Of a DNA stretch of 64,000 nt, positions 6,831 through 14,981 are shown piece by piece. Source of the stretch: Paenibacillus uliginis N3/975 (GTDB lineage Bacteria; Bacillota; Bacilli; Paenibacillales; Paenibacillaceae); the NCBI RefSeq assembly GCF_900177425.1, contig NZ_LT840184.1, positions 2,972,669 to 3,036,668 of the forward strand, given 5' to 3'. Position numbers and translations under genes: made by a program. Every line of letters begins with the position of its first letter. The stretch's first letter is position 1. Below the pieces are notes generated by a model, which saw nothing but the letters and a program-made list of their open reading frames with translations, was not told the origin of the DNA and made no database searches.

Positions 6831-9386
6831 TTGGATATTCATGAGTTTTCAAGCAAATTTGCCAAAGCAACGAAGGCCATGGCTCCACAAGAACGAGAAG
6901 CCATCATGAAGCTGTTCCAGGGAATATCAAAAGAACTTTCGGATAAGGGAGCTCAGCCGCTGGCAGCAGACGGCTCCGGCCAGCTTCGTAAGGAAGAGTG
7001 CGCATACCCGGAAGGAATGACCGAGCGTTTGCGGGCTTTGAAAGAACATTATCTGACTGTTAAGCCAAGCATTACAACCTACCGTGCTAAAGCCTTTACT
7101 CAGGTATATAAGGAAAATCCAGGTCTACCAGAGATTATGCTGCGTGCCAAGGCTTTCCGCAGAGCGTGTGAAGAGGCTCCGCTGCTCATCCAGGACAACG
7201 AGTTGATCGTTGGTCATCCTTGCGGTGCTCCGCGTGCGGGTGCTTTCTCGCCTGACATTGCTTGGCGCTGGACTCGAGATGAGCTCGATACCATTCACAA
7301 CCGTCCTCAGGATCCGTTCTACATCTCCGAGGAAGACAAACGGATCATGCAAGAGGAACTGTTCCCGTTCTGGAAAGGTAAATCGGTAGATGAAATATGT
7401 GAACAGCAATACCGGGATGCTGGTCTTTGGGAGTTTTCCGGCGAAGCGTTCGTCAGCGATCTTTCATATCATCAGATCAACGGCGGCGGAGACTCCAACC
7501 CAGGCTACGATGTCATTCTAATGAAGAAAGGGATGCTGGATATCCAGCGGGAAGCCAAGGAGCATCTTGCGAAGCTGTCCATGCAAAACCCGGAAGACAT
7601 CGACAAAATCTATTACTATAAATCCGTGCTGGACACGACCGAAGGCGTAATGGCGTATGCCAAACGGATATCTGAATATGCATACCAGCTGGCTGCTAAA
7701 GAAACAAATCCGAAGCGCAAGGCGGAGTTGCAAAAAATCGGCGAGGTCAACGCTCGCGTGCCGGCTCATGCACCGACTACATTCCATGAGGCAGTACAAT
7801 CGGTCTGGACCGTAGAATCTCTGCTCGTGGTGGAAGAAAATCAGACAGGCATGTCTGTCGGCCGTGTGGATCAATATATGTATCCTTTCTATGAGGCGGA
7901 CAGAAAAGCCGGCCGTCTGACAGAATTTGAAGCATTCGAGATTGCAGGCTGTTTCCTAATCAAATGCTCGGAAATGATGTGGGTTTCTAGCGCGGGTGGC
8001 TCCAAGTTTTTTGCTGGCTACCAACCGTTCGTCAATATGTGTGTCGGCGGGCAAAAACGAGAGGGCGGCGACGCTACCAACGACTTGACTTATCTGCTCA
8101 TGGATGCGGTACGTCATGTCGGCGTTTATCAGCCTTCGCTCGCTTGCCGTATCCATAATAGTTCTCCACAGAAATACTTGAAGAAGATTGTGGATGTCGT
8201 CCGTGCTGGTTTGGGCTTCCCAGCCTGCCATTTCGATGATTCCCACATTAAGATGATGCTGATGAAGGGCTGCAGTATCGAAGATGCCCGCGATTACTGT
8301 CTGATGGGCTGTGTAGAGCCGCAAAAATCCGGACGCTTGTATCAGTGGACCTCCACCGGATACACCCAGTGGCCGATTGCCATTGAGTTCGTCCTTAACC
8401 GTGGCAAAATGCTTTGGCACGGAAGCGAGCCAGGATTGGACATGGGCGATTTGCGCAACTTCAAGACCTATGAGGAATTTGAAGCGGCGGTTAAGAAGCA
8501 GGTAGAATACATCACCGAGCTTTCCGCAGTGGGTACTGTAATCAGCCAGCGCGTTCACCGCGATTATGCGCCGAAGCCGCTTATGTCGATCATGTATGAA
8601 GGCACGATGGAGAGTGGTCACGACGTATCCGCCGGTGGCGCCATGTATAACTGGGGACCTGGTTTGATCTGGTCCGGTCTGGCAACTTACGCCGATTCGA
8701 TGGCTGCCATCAAGAAGCTGGTTTACGATGACAAAAAATATTCGCTCGAACAAATCCGTGACGCGTTGCTTGCCGATTTCGAAGGTTATGAGCAGATCCT
8801 CAAGGATTGTCTGGACGCGCCAAAATTCGGCAACGACGACGATTATGCCGATCGCATCGCCGCCGATATCACCGGGTGGACTGAGAACTATCACCGCAAA
8901 TTTAAAACGCTGTATTCTACCTTCAGCCATGGTACGCTTTCTATTTCGAACAATACGCCTTTCGGTGAGATGACCGGTGCTACCGCCAATGGGCGCAAAG
9001 CTTGGTTGCCGCTGTCCGACGGTATCAGCCCTACCCAGGGCCATGACAAAAAGGGACCGACGGCTATCATCAAATCGGTGAGCAAGATAGATGTCGAGGC
9101 CATGAATATTGGTATGGTGCATAACTTCAAGCTTTTGCGCGGTTTGCTGGAAACACCTGAAGGAGAGAACGGATTGATTAATCTTTTGCGGACAGCCTCT
9201 ATTCTCGGAAACGGCCAAATGCAGTTCAGTTATGTGGATAATGAAACGCTGATTAAAGCGCAGCAAAATCCTGATCAATACCGTGATTTAATCATTCGGG
9301 TCGCTGGCTATAGTGCATACTTTGTGGAATTGTGTAAAGAAGTGCAGGATGAGATCATCAGCAGAACAATGATTGAGCATTTCTAA
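6831..9386 (+). CDS. cutC: Choline trimethylamine-lyase (glycyl radical enzyme)
   Basis: An 851-residue glycyl radical enzyme that cleaves choline to trimethylamine and acetaldehyde. The thiyl-radical Cys494 and Glu496 lie in GCVEPQKSGRLYQWTST, and the glycyl radical is Gly826 in RVAGYSAYF. From memory of the Desulfovibrio alaskensis CutC numbering (Tyr208, Asp216, Phe395, Cys489, Glu491, Thr502, Gly821), the same residues occur here as Tyr213, Asp221, Phe400, Cys494, Glu496, Thr507 and Gly826, a constant offset of five. This argues strongly for choline rather than glycerol or propanediol. The short N-terminal helix matches the shorter CutC type. The start is TTG 6831 after GCGAGGGA. Confidence 0.96.
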   Translation: MDIHEFSSKFAKATKAMAPQEREAIMKLFQGISKELSDKGAQPLAADGSGQLRKEECAYPEGMTERLRALKEHYLTVKPSITTYRAKAFTQVYKENPGLPEIMLRAKAFRRACEEAPLLIQDNELIVGHPCGAPRAGAFSPDIAWRWTRDELDTIHNRPQDPFYISEEDKRIMQEELFPFWKGKSVDEICEQQYRDAGLWEFSGEAFVSDLSYHQINGGGDSNPGYDVILMKKGMLDIQREAKEHLAKLSMQNPEDIDKIYYYKSVLDTTEGVMAYAKRISEYAYQLAAKETNPKRKAELQKIGEVNARVPAHAPTTFHEAVQSVWTVESLLVVEENQTGMSVGRVDQYMYPFYEADRKAGRLTEFEAFEIAGCFLIKCSEMMWVSSAGGSKFFAGYQPFVNMCVGGQKREGGDATNDLTYLLMDAVRHVGVYQPSLACRIHNSSPQKYLKKIVDVVRAGLGFPACHFDDSHIKMMLMKGCSIEDARDYCLMGCVEPQKSGRLYQWTSTGYTQWPIAIEFVLNRGKMLWHGSEPGLDMGDLRNFKTYEEFEAAVKKQVEYITELSAVGTVISQRVHRDYAPKPLMSIMYEGTMESGHDVSAGGAMYNWGPGLIWSGLATYADSMAAIKKLVYDDKKYSLEQIRDALLADFEGYEQILKDCLDAPKFGNDDDYADRIAADITGWTENYHRKFKTLYSTFSHGTLSISNNTPFGEMTGATANGRKAWLPLSDGISPTQGHDKKGPTAIIKSVSKIDVEAMNIGMVHNFKLLRGLLETPEGENGLINLLRTASILGNGQMQFSYVDNETLIKAQQNPDQYRDLIIRVAGYSAYFVELCKEVQDEIISRTMIEHF

Positions 9387-9474
9387 AATAGCCCCGTGCC
9401 TCTTCTCCGGTGCTATACCCCGGGGAAGAGACATTCAGGCATTTAGATATGCGGCTAAGGAAGGAGCCACAGCT

Positions 9475-10434
9475 ATGGAGTCAGGTATGCCGGAAAGGCA
9501 GGCACGTATTTTCAACATTCAGAAATATTCCATATACGACGGACCCGGTATCCGGACGCTTGTTTTCTTCAAGGGATGTCCCCTGCGCTGTCAGTGGTGT
9601 GCTAACCCGGAGGGTCTGGAAAAGAAGTATCAGGTGATGTACCAACGGGATCTGTGCAACGATTGCGGCGCATGTGTTGCGGCATGTCCCCGGGAAATCC
9701 ACCGTTTTGCCACTTCCGGCTCGCAGGATCCGTCCAAGCCGCAGCATGAGGTTGACCGGAAGATCGAGTGCATTGGCTGCCGGGAATGTGAGAAGGTTTG
9801 TCCCGCACGGGCACTCTCTATCGTCGGGATGAATATGACGGTATCGGAAATTGTGGAAATTGTAGAGCAAGATATGCTGTTCTACACTACGTCCGGCGGC
9901 GGCGTCACGTTGGGCGGCGGCGAAGTATGTGCGCAGTCTGAATTTGCGGTCAATTTGCTTAAGGAATGCAAGCTCGCCGGAATCCATACGGCCATTGAAA
10001 CCTCTGGGCATACCAAACCGGAAGCTATTTTGGCCATGGCCGAATATACCGATCTGATATTGTACGATTTGAAACATATGGATTCAGACCGCCATTATCA
10101 ACTGACTGGTGTACGCAACGAGCGCATTCTCGAAAATTTGCGGGAACTGATCACTCGCAAACATAACGTAGAGGTGCGGATGCCGCTAATGAAGGGGCTC
10201 AATGATGATGAGGACACCATCCGCAAAACGGTGGAGTTTCTGCTTCCCTTTAAGGAATACCGGAATTTTCAAGGCATCAATTTGCTCCCTTATCACAAAC
10301 TGGGGATTAACAAATACAGGCAATTGGATATGGACACCGTTGAATGCGATTTAAGCCTTAATGAAGCCGATCTGGAGCGTATTGAACGTCAAATCAGCCA
10401 ATACGATTTCCCGGTTCGGGTAATCAAACATTAA
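9475..10434 (+). CDS. cutD: CutC-activating radical SAM enzyme
   Basis: A 319-residue activase that installs the glycyl radical on CutC using S-adenosylmethionine. The radical SAM cysteines are in GCPLRCQWC (CX3CX2C). Two ferredoxin-like cluster motifs follow, CNDCGACVAACP and CIGCRECEKVCP, as usual in glycyl-radical activases. TTSGGGVTLGGGE is the family signature. The frame runs back to 9373 inside cutC, but AAGGAG at 9461 points to ATG 9475. It lies 88 bases after cutC and is presumably cotranscribed. Confidence 0.95.
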   Translation: MESGMPERQARIFNIQKYSIYDGPGIRTLVFFKGCPLRCQWCANPEGLEKKYQVMYQRDLCNDCGACVAACPREIHRFATSGSQDPSKPQHEVDRKIECIGCRECEKVCPARALSIVGMNMTVSEIVEIVEQDMLFYTTSGGGVTLGGGEVCAQSEFAVNLLKECKLAGIHTAIETSGHTKPEAILAMAEYTDLILYDLKHMDSDRHYQLTGVRNERILENLRELITRKHNVEVRMPLMKGLNDDEDTIRKTVEFLLPFKEYRNFQGINLLPYHKLGINKYRQLDMDTVECDLSLNEADLERIERQISQYDFPVRVIKH

Positions 10435-10440
10435 GAGCAT

Positions 10441-10609
10441 TCTTTCGAAGCCAGTTTTGTTCAAATCTAAGAAAGTATAAGTTTGTCACCATACTTTAAC
10501 CTTAGATTTCTCCGCGAAACGTATGCTTCACCTGTCAAAGACGATAAAGCCGTTTACGCTTGGGTAAAGCTAGCGCTTTACAAACTCGCAAAACTTTTAG
10601 GAGGACGCT
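10441..10609 (+). promoter_or_regulatory. Structured intergenic leader before eutS
   Basis: A 176-base gap in an otherwise tight operon contains nested stems. AAATCTAAG with AAAGTAT (10463-10478) pairs with ATACTTT and CTTAGATTT (10491-10509). A second stem is GTAAAGC/GCTTTAC around 10563-10580. It ends in AAAACTTTTAGGAGG, the ribosome site of eutS. The words GCTAGCGCTTTA and AAAACTTTTAGGAGG recur before the last BMC-H gene (near 17560-17597). It is probably a cis-acting RNA or processing site. Confidence 0.5.
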
Positions 10610-10610
10610 T

Positions 10611-10964
10611 ATGCAGCAGCCTGCTGGGCCTGATCCCGGGCGGATTATTCAGGAGTCGGTGCCGGGCAAACAAGTGACGCTGGCCCATATCATTGCTTCA
10701 CCCGTGCCTGACATGTATGAAAGACTGGGCATCGATGAAGCGGGGGCTATCGGCATTTTAACACTGTCGCCCACTGAAACCTCCATTATTGCCGCGGATA
10801 TCGCCACCAAGGTGGCAGTTGTGGAAATCGGCTTTCTGGATCGCTTTACCGGTTCGGTGCTTCTTACTGGGGATATAGCCAGTGTGGAAACGGCGTTACG
10901 GGCCATCATTAAGACGTTGGGCGATAGTTTGGGCTTTGCGACGGCGGAAATTACACGGACATGA
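10611..10964 (+). CDS. eutS: EutS/PduU-type circularly permuted BMC shell protein
   Basis: A 117-residue shell protein of the EutS/PduU group, a permuted BMC domain with an N-terminal strand that forms a small barrel over the hexamer pore. Diagnostic stretches are RIIQESVPGKQVTLAHIIA, AIGILTLSPTETSIIAAD and VEIGFLDRFTGSV. AGGAGG at 10599 selects ATG 10611 over upstream in-frame codons. The stop overlaps the eutP start by four bases (ATGA), so the two are translationally coupled. Confidence 0.92.
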   Translation: MQQPAGPDPGRIIQESVPGKQVTLAHIIASPVPDMYERLGIDEAGAIGILTLSPTETSIIAADIATKVAVVEIGFLDRFTGSVLLTGDIASVETALRAIIKTLGDSLGFATAEITRT

Positions 10965-11392
10965 AAAAACGTATTTTGCTGATCGGCCCTACAGGTTGCG
11001 GAAAAACGACGCTGGCCCATGCGCTTGACGGTACGGATCGCCCGCTGCGGCGGACGCAGGACGTTATCTACGGGCCGAAGACGATCGATACGCCGGGCGC
11101 GTATGTCGAGAATACCTGGATGTACAGCCATTTGATTGCAACGGCGCAGAACGCGAGCCAAATTTTGATATTGGTGGATCAGTCCCGGTATCAGGAAGTA
11201 TACTCGCCCGGCTTTGCATCTTCTTTCACGAAACCGGTTATCGGTGTAATAACGAAAGCCGATCTTGCGCTGGAAAATGAGAATTACTGTGTACAAGTTT
11301 TAAAACGTAGCGGGATAACCGAACCCTTTTTCCGCATTAGTCTTCCCGTGGGAAGGGGAATCGGGGAATTGAAACGTTATTTGTTCGGGTAA
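10961..11392 (+). CDS. eutP: EutP/PduV-type P-loop protein
   Basis: A 143-residue small GTPase-like protein of the EutP/PduV family found in most catabolic microcompartment operons. The P-loop GPTGCGKTT is at residues ~9-17, DTPGAY resembles a switch II motif and ITKADL resembles the NKxD motif. Family members have been linked to acetate-kinase-like activity and to compartment positioning; which applies here is unknown. Its start overlaps the eutS stop, and the eutT-like gene follows 19 bases later. Confidence 0.88.
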   Translation: MKKRILLIGPTGCGKTTLAHALDGTDRPLRRTQDVIYGPKTIDTPGAYVENTWMYSHLIATAQNASQILILVDQSRYQEVYSPGFASSFTKPVIGVITKADLALENENYCVQVLKRSGITEPFFRISLPVGRGIGELKRYLFG

Positions 11393-11411
11393 TAAGAGTG
11401 GAGTTGATACC

Positions 11412-12116
11412 ATGAAATTTATTACCGAAATGGAATTGCGCAATGTGTACAGGCTAGAGCCTTTTACATCATACATGGTGGAGCATGGAAGCCGATTGAC
11501 GCCGGAAGCGCGCCAATTTTTGACGGATCGCCAGATCAACGTATCCTATGGGACGCAAGAGCAAAATCAGGAACAAAAGCAAGAATCACTCCCGAATCCG
11601 GAGCGACAGGCAGAAAAGCCGGATTGGCGGCGTGGGAAGCTGCGCTGTCAGATGCAGTCCGTCTCAGCCCTGTTCTTGTTAACCGGGCAGGAGCTGCTGG
11701 AGCGGGATGTGCTGCTGGCCCAGAAGGTGCTAGAGCTGTCAAGGCTGTTTTCGGCCCTCCAGAAAGGGGAAGGAGGCGACACATCCACTGCCGATTTATC
11801 TTTCCAGGGTTGTACCGGCATTACTGCCGATGTTCTTTTTGAGGATGCGGGAGATTGCTTTGAGGTAACCGAGTTTCACATTCAATTGGAAAAGGGCAGA
11901 GAAATTGCTTTGCTTCACCGTCTGCGCAGCGCTTTGCGCGAGCTTGGGTTTGCGGTGTTGGAAGCCGTGGAAGGTGGTCCCCAAGAAAAGGCGGAGAAAC
12001 CGATCATTCCTGGAATCAACTATATGATTAACGCATTAAGCTCGCTTATTTGCAGAACTACAGGAGGTAGAACATGCCAGAGACAAAACCCTTTGCATAC
12101 TGCGATCAACTCGTAA
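11412..12116 (+). CDS. EutT-like protein (cobalamin adenosyltransferase-related)
   Basis: A 234-residue protein whose start, FITEMELRNVYRLEPFTSY then RLTPEARQFLTDRQI, resembles EutT, the B12 adenosyltransferase of ethanolamine operons. The middle (about residues 75-115) is helical, as in that family. A B12 enzyme is not present here, because CutC is B12-independent, so the adenosyltransferase role is doubtful and the protein may have a structural or other job in glycyl-radical compartments. The last ~14 codons overlap the eutJ start by 43 bases, so the C-terminal tail may be little constrained. Confidence 0.7.
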   Translation: MKFITEMELRNVYRLEPFTSYMVEHGSRLTPEARQFLTDRQINVSYGTQEQNQEQKQESLPNPERQAEKPDWRRGKLRCQMQSVSALFLLTGQELLERDVLLAQKVLELSRLFSALQKGEGGDTSTADLSFQGCTGITADVLFEDAGDCFEVTEFHIQLEKGREIALLHRLRSALRELGFAVLEAVEGGPQEKAEKPIIPGINYMINALSSLICRTTGGRTCQRQNPLHTAINS

Positions 12117-12913
12117 AGCAATTTGAAGCTGTCATCCAGAAACCGATTCCAGGACGGTCTTCGTTCTACTATACCGGTGTGGATCTGGGAACGGCCTGTG
12201 TGGTGCTTACGGTGCTGGATGACTCTCGGAAGCCGGTGGCGGGAGCTTACCGCTACGCCGATGTCGTCCGCGACGGAATGGTGGTGGATTACTTAGGAGC
12301 GATTCAGATCGTGAGGGAGCTTAAAGCGCAGTTGGAGCAGCAATTAGGTGTAGAACTAGAATATGCGGCTGCGGCGATTCCTCCGGGAACCGATTTACTG
12401 GATGCTGGCGCCATCAAGCATGTGATTCAGGGTGCGGGGTTTGAAGTTACGGCTTTACTGGATGAACCTACGGCGGCTAATGCCGTGCTGCAAATATCCA
12501 ACGGAGCCATTGTAGACATTGGCGGCGGAACGACGGGCATTTCGATTCTGAAGGATGGCAAGGTTGTCTATGTCGCCGACGAAGCAACGGGAGGCACCCA
12601 CTTTTCTTTGGTGATTGCCGGGGCATACCAGATGAGCTTTTCTGAAGCCGACTGCTTCAAGCGCGACCCTGCCCATCACCAAGAATTATTGCCGCTTCTC
12701 CGGCCAGTCATCGATAAGGTTGCCTCCATCATCAACCACCATGTTGTGGGTCATGAGGTCAAAGAATTGTACTTGGTAGGCGGAACATGCTGCCTGTCCG
12801 GTATGGAGACGATCATTGAGCAGAAAACTGGCATTGCTACCTATAAGCCGAGTAACCCTCTGTTTGTCACGCCGCTGGGCATTGCTCTGAATTGTACGCA
12901 GGAGGCGATGTGA
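12074..12913 (+). CDS. eutJ: EutJ, Hsp70-like chaperone of microcompartments
   Basis: A 279-residue actin/Hsp70-fold ATPase. Phosphate-binding segments are YYTGVDLGTACVVLTVLD near residue 35, AIVDIGGGTTGISIL near 145 and LYLVGGTCCLSGM near 235. EutJ proteins are thought to assist cargo folding or reactivation in ethanolamine compartments; the role in choline compartments is inferred. AGGAGG at 12062 supports ATG 12074, inside the end of the preceding gene. The stop abuts the GTG of the next gene. Confidence 0.9.
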   Translation: MPETKPFAYCDQLVKQFEAVIQKPIPGRSSFYYTGVDLGTACVVLTVLDDSRKPVAGAYRYADVVRDGMVVDYLGAIQIVRELKAQLEQQLGVELEYAAAAIPPGTDLLDAGAIKHVIQGAGFEVTALLDEPTAANAVLQISNGAIVDIGGGTTGISILKDGKVVYVADEATGGTHFSLVIAGAYQMSFSEADCFKRDPAHHQELLPLLRPVIDKVASIINHHVVGHEVKELYLVGGTCCLSGMETIIEQKTGIATYKPSNPLFVTPLGIALNCTQEAM

Positions 12914-13234
12914 GTGGAATTTCGGATTATCAAATCTCCTTCCAAGGGGACGCTGGACATTTTGCTTCGTCGCAGAGGAGCGCCCAGTAGTCGGGAAGTT
13001 CCCCAATGCGACGCGGTTGGACTAGTGCAGGGGAGACTGATTGATATGGTATGGGCCGCTGATGTAGCTGAAAAAGTGGTGGGCGTGACAGTGGAGGATA
13101 TTCGCGGCAGCTGCCCGCAGAACATGATTCTTCTCGCCATTTTTGGTGACACGGCTTCCGTAGAGGATGCCATCGCCGAGATTAAGCAGAGGAGCGGAAA
13201 AGCGGGGAGGAAGGAATGCGATGATTGCGGCTGA
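12914..13234 (+). CDS. GrpU-like BMC shell protein with pore cysteine
   Basis: A 106-residue divergent BMC-domain protein. The stretch DMVWAADVAEKVVGVTVEDI followed by GSCPQNMILLAIFGD and VEDAIAEIKQ follows the BMC fold. Cys67 in GSCPQN falls where the central pore would be. GrpU proteins of glycyl-radical compartments are known to bind an iron-sulfur cluster at such a pore, so an electron-carrying or cluster-supplying pore is a reasonable inference. The start is GTG 12914. The C-terminal tail is Cys-containing (KECDDCG) and overlaps the next gene's start by 14 bases. Confidence 0.72.
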   Translation: MEFRIIKSPSKGTLDILLRRRGAPSSREVPQCDAVGLVQGRLIDMVWAADVAEKVVGVTVEDIRGSCPQNMILLAIFGDTASVEDAIAEIKQRSGKAGRKECDDCG

Positions 13235-13484
13235 ATTGATCCACAATATCTGGTCTACCCGTAAAGCAGATTCCCTTGTGGGAATGAAACTGATGCTGGC
13301 CGAGGTGATTGGTGGAAGCGACGACGGGCGCCGATTGATTGTCGTCGATACGATCGGCGCTGGCATAGGTGATCGAGTGATTGTCTGCACCGGCTCTTCG
13401 GCCCGCAAAATGCTGCAAACAGACGATGTTCCTGTGGATGCCGTCGTCGTCGGGATCATCGACGCGAACTGCGTGTTCGAATAA
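13221..13484 (+). CDS. eutN: EutN/CcmL-type pentameric vertex protein
   Basis: An 87-residue protein of the EutN/CcmL family, pentamers that cap the vertices of microcompartments. Typical words are KMLMLAEV-like KLMLAEVIG, GRRLIVVDTIGAGIGDRVIVC, GSSARKM and DAVVVGIID. GGGGAGGAAGGA precedes ATG 13221, ruling out the longer in-frame extension from 13167. It overlaps the GrpU-like gene by 14 bases and is the only vertex protein in the operon. Confidence 0.93.
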   Translation: MIAAELIHNIWSTRKADSLVGMKLMLAEVIGGSDDGRRLIVVDTIGAGIGDRVIVCTGSSARKMLQTDDVPVDAVVVGIIDANCVFE

Positions 13485-13527
13485 ATATTCGAACAGAAAT
13501 CGAATGCAGCGAGAGGGGGCGAGAACT

Positions 13528-14184
13528 GTGAAAAAACTGATATGCGCTGCGGATGTGGAAGAATGGGTGGCTTCCGGACAGAAGCGGTGCTGCATTGACA
13601 GTAACACGATTGTGACACCGGCGGCCCGAGATAGGGCAATAGAGCTGGGGTTAGAGTTTACCAATGAGCCTTGTGGGACTATGAGTTCCGAGGCCGCAGG
13701 CTGCGAAACTCAGAATGATCTCGACATGAATGCTATTTTTAAATTTTTCAAGATTTTATCGGAAAAAGGACTGGTTGAAAAGCTGTTGGGAACGACTCTT
13801 GAGCCACCTTATCAGGCGGAGACGGATCCGACTGGCTTGAAACTTGTGCGGGGTCGAACGGTAAAAATGGAAGCTTACGAAACGGGAACATACGGTTCCA
13901 AGGTATATCGTCAAGAGGTAATCGGGAAACCGGATTGTTCCATGAGCGCAGGGTTTCTGACTGTCGATCACGATAGCTTCGAGCAGGAGACGGCCCACGA
14001 AGAAACTTATATCGTGTTGGAAGGTTCGCTCGATGTCACTTTGAACAAGAGAACCTTCACTGCTCATGAGGGAGATGTACTCTTCATTCCCAAAGGGGTA
14101 AAAGCGACCAAGGGATCGACGGACTGCGCGAGAATGTTTTATATGACTTTTCCGGCAGGCGATCCTGATCGGAAGCTGCAGTAA
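13528..14184 (+). CDS. eutQ: EutQ-like cupin protein
   Basis: A 218-residue protein. A short N-terminal segment resembles other EutQ-type leaders (LICAADVEEWVASGQK, then VTPAARDRAIELGLEF). From about residue 130 comes a cupin barrel: EETYIVLEGSLDVTLN and GDVLFIPKGVKATKG. EutQ is reported to have acetate-kinase activity and to assist compartment assembly; acetate kinase would complete the acetaldehyde to acetyl-phosphate to acetate route encoded here. GAGAGGGGG upstream selects GTG 13528. Confidence 0.87.
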   Translation: MKKLICAADVEEWVASGQKRCCIDSNTIVTPAARDRAIELGLEFTNEPCGTMSSEAAGCETQNDLDMNAIFKFFKILSEKGLVEKLLGTTLEPPYQAETDPTGLKLVRGRTVKMEAYETGTYGSKVYRQEVIGKPDCSMSAGFLTVDHDSFEQETAHEETYIVLEGSLDVTLNKRTFTAHEGDVLFIPKGVKATKGSTDCARMFYMTFPAGDPDRKLQ

Positions 14185-14198
14185 CAGGAGGTGGTAGC

Positions 14199-14954
14199 AT
14201 GCAGGCGCTTGGATTAATTGAAACGCGGGGCCTTCTTCCGGCGATTGAATGTCTGGACATCATGCTCAAATCGGCTCAGGTAGAACTGATAGAAAAGTGC
14301 AATGTGGGTGGCGGGCTAGTCACGATCGCGGTAACCGGCGATGTCGGCGCTGTTCAAGCATCCGTGGAAGCAGGTGCCTCCGCGGCGCAACAATTGGGCA
14401 GTGATGTGCTCATCAGCCGGCATGTCATTCCAAGACCCCACAACGACATAGCGAGTATCATCGGTCGGCGCAGCGTTTCGAACATTGCCAAGGAGAAGGA
14501 CGAGCTCGCGATGCAAGTGCAGCATACTCAGGCGGCAGAACAGATGCCGGAGCAGACTCCGGAACCGGACACAGTGTCTGATGTACCAATGGAAGCAGCG
14601 TCTGATGTTCCACTGGACGCGGCGCCCAATGTCTCAATCAATACCGGTAGCGAAGAAGGCTTCCCTGTACTGGCGGCCGATCCTGATCAGGATCTTGCGG
14701 CTGAAGACGCCAGTCCGGAAATGGACAATGGAGATCCGGCAAAGCTAGACAGTCCATTCAAGCACCAGATTGATGTGCTGGTAAAGGAATCTGGGCTTGA
14801 CAAAGCAATGGAGCTACTGGAAACGATGACAGTCGTGAAGCTGCGCGGACTGGCCAGAGAGTGCAGTCCCGCGTATGGGATGAGCATGACGACAATTTCC
14901 AAGGCAAACAAAGTGAAACTGCTCAAGCGGTTCCGCCAGTATTATCAACAGTAA
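14199..14954 (+). CDS. BMC-H shell protein with long C-terminal extension (PduK-like)
   Basis: A 251-residue fusion. Residues 1-~95 are a normal BMC domain (ALGLIETRGLLPAIECLDIM, then VTIAVTGDVGAVQASVEAG and RHVIPRPHNDI). An acidic, Pro/Ala-rich linker of about 90 residues follows. The final ~50 residues form a small helical module (VVKLRGLAREC then TISKANKVKLLKRF) resembling Rho-N/SAP-like folds. PduK and relatives also carry extensions, but this module differs from their metal-binding tail. It could recruit cargo or nucleic acid; that is speculation. AGGAGGTGG precedes the ATG. Confidence 0.85.
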   Translation: MQALGLIETRGLLPAIECLDIMLKSAQVELIEKCNVGGGLVTIAVTGDVGAVQASVEAGASAAQQLGSDVLISRHVIPRPHNDIASIIGRRSVSNIAKEKDELAMQVQHTQAAEQMPEQTPEPDTVSDVPMEAASDVPLDAAPNVSINTGSEEGFPVLAADPDQDLAAEDASPEMDNGDPAKLDSPFKHQIDVLVKESGLDKAMELLETMTVVKLRGLARECSPAYGMSMTTISKANKVKLLKRFRQYYQQ

Positions 14955-14981
14955 GCAGTAAGCGAGAGGAGGATGTTTCAC

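Noticed and set aside
7956..9278. 440-codon minus-strand ORF opposite cutC
   Set aside because: It is a shadow of the codon pattern of cutC; it has no ribosome site, no domain, and the sense protein is certain.
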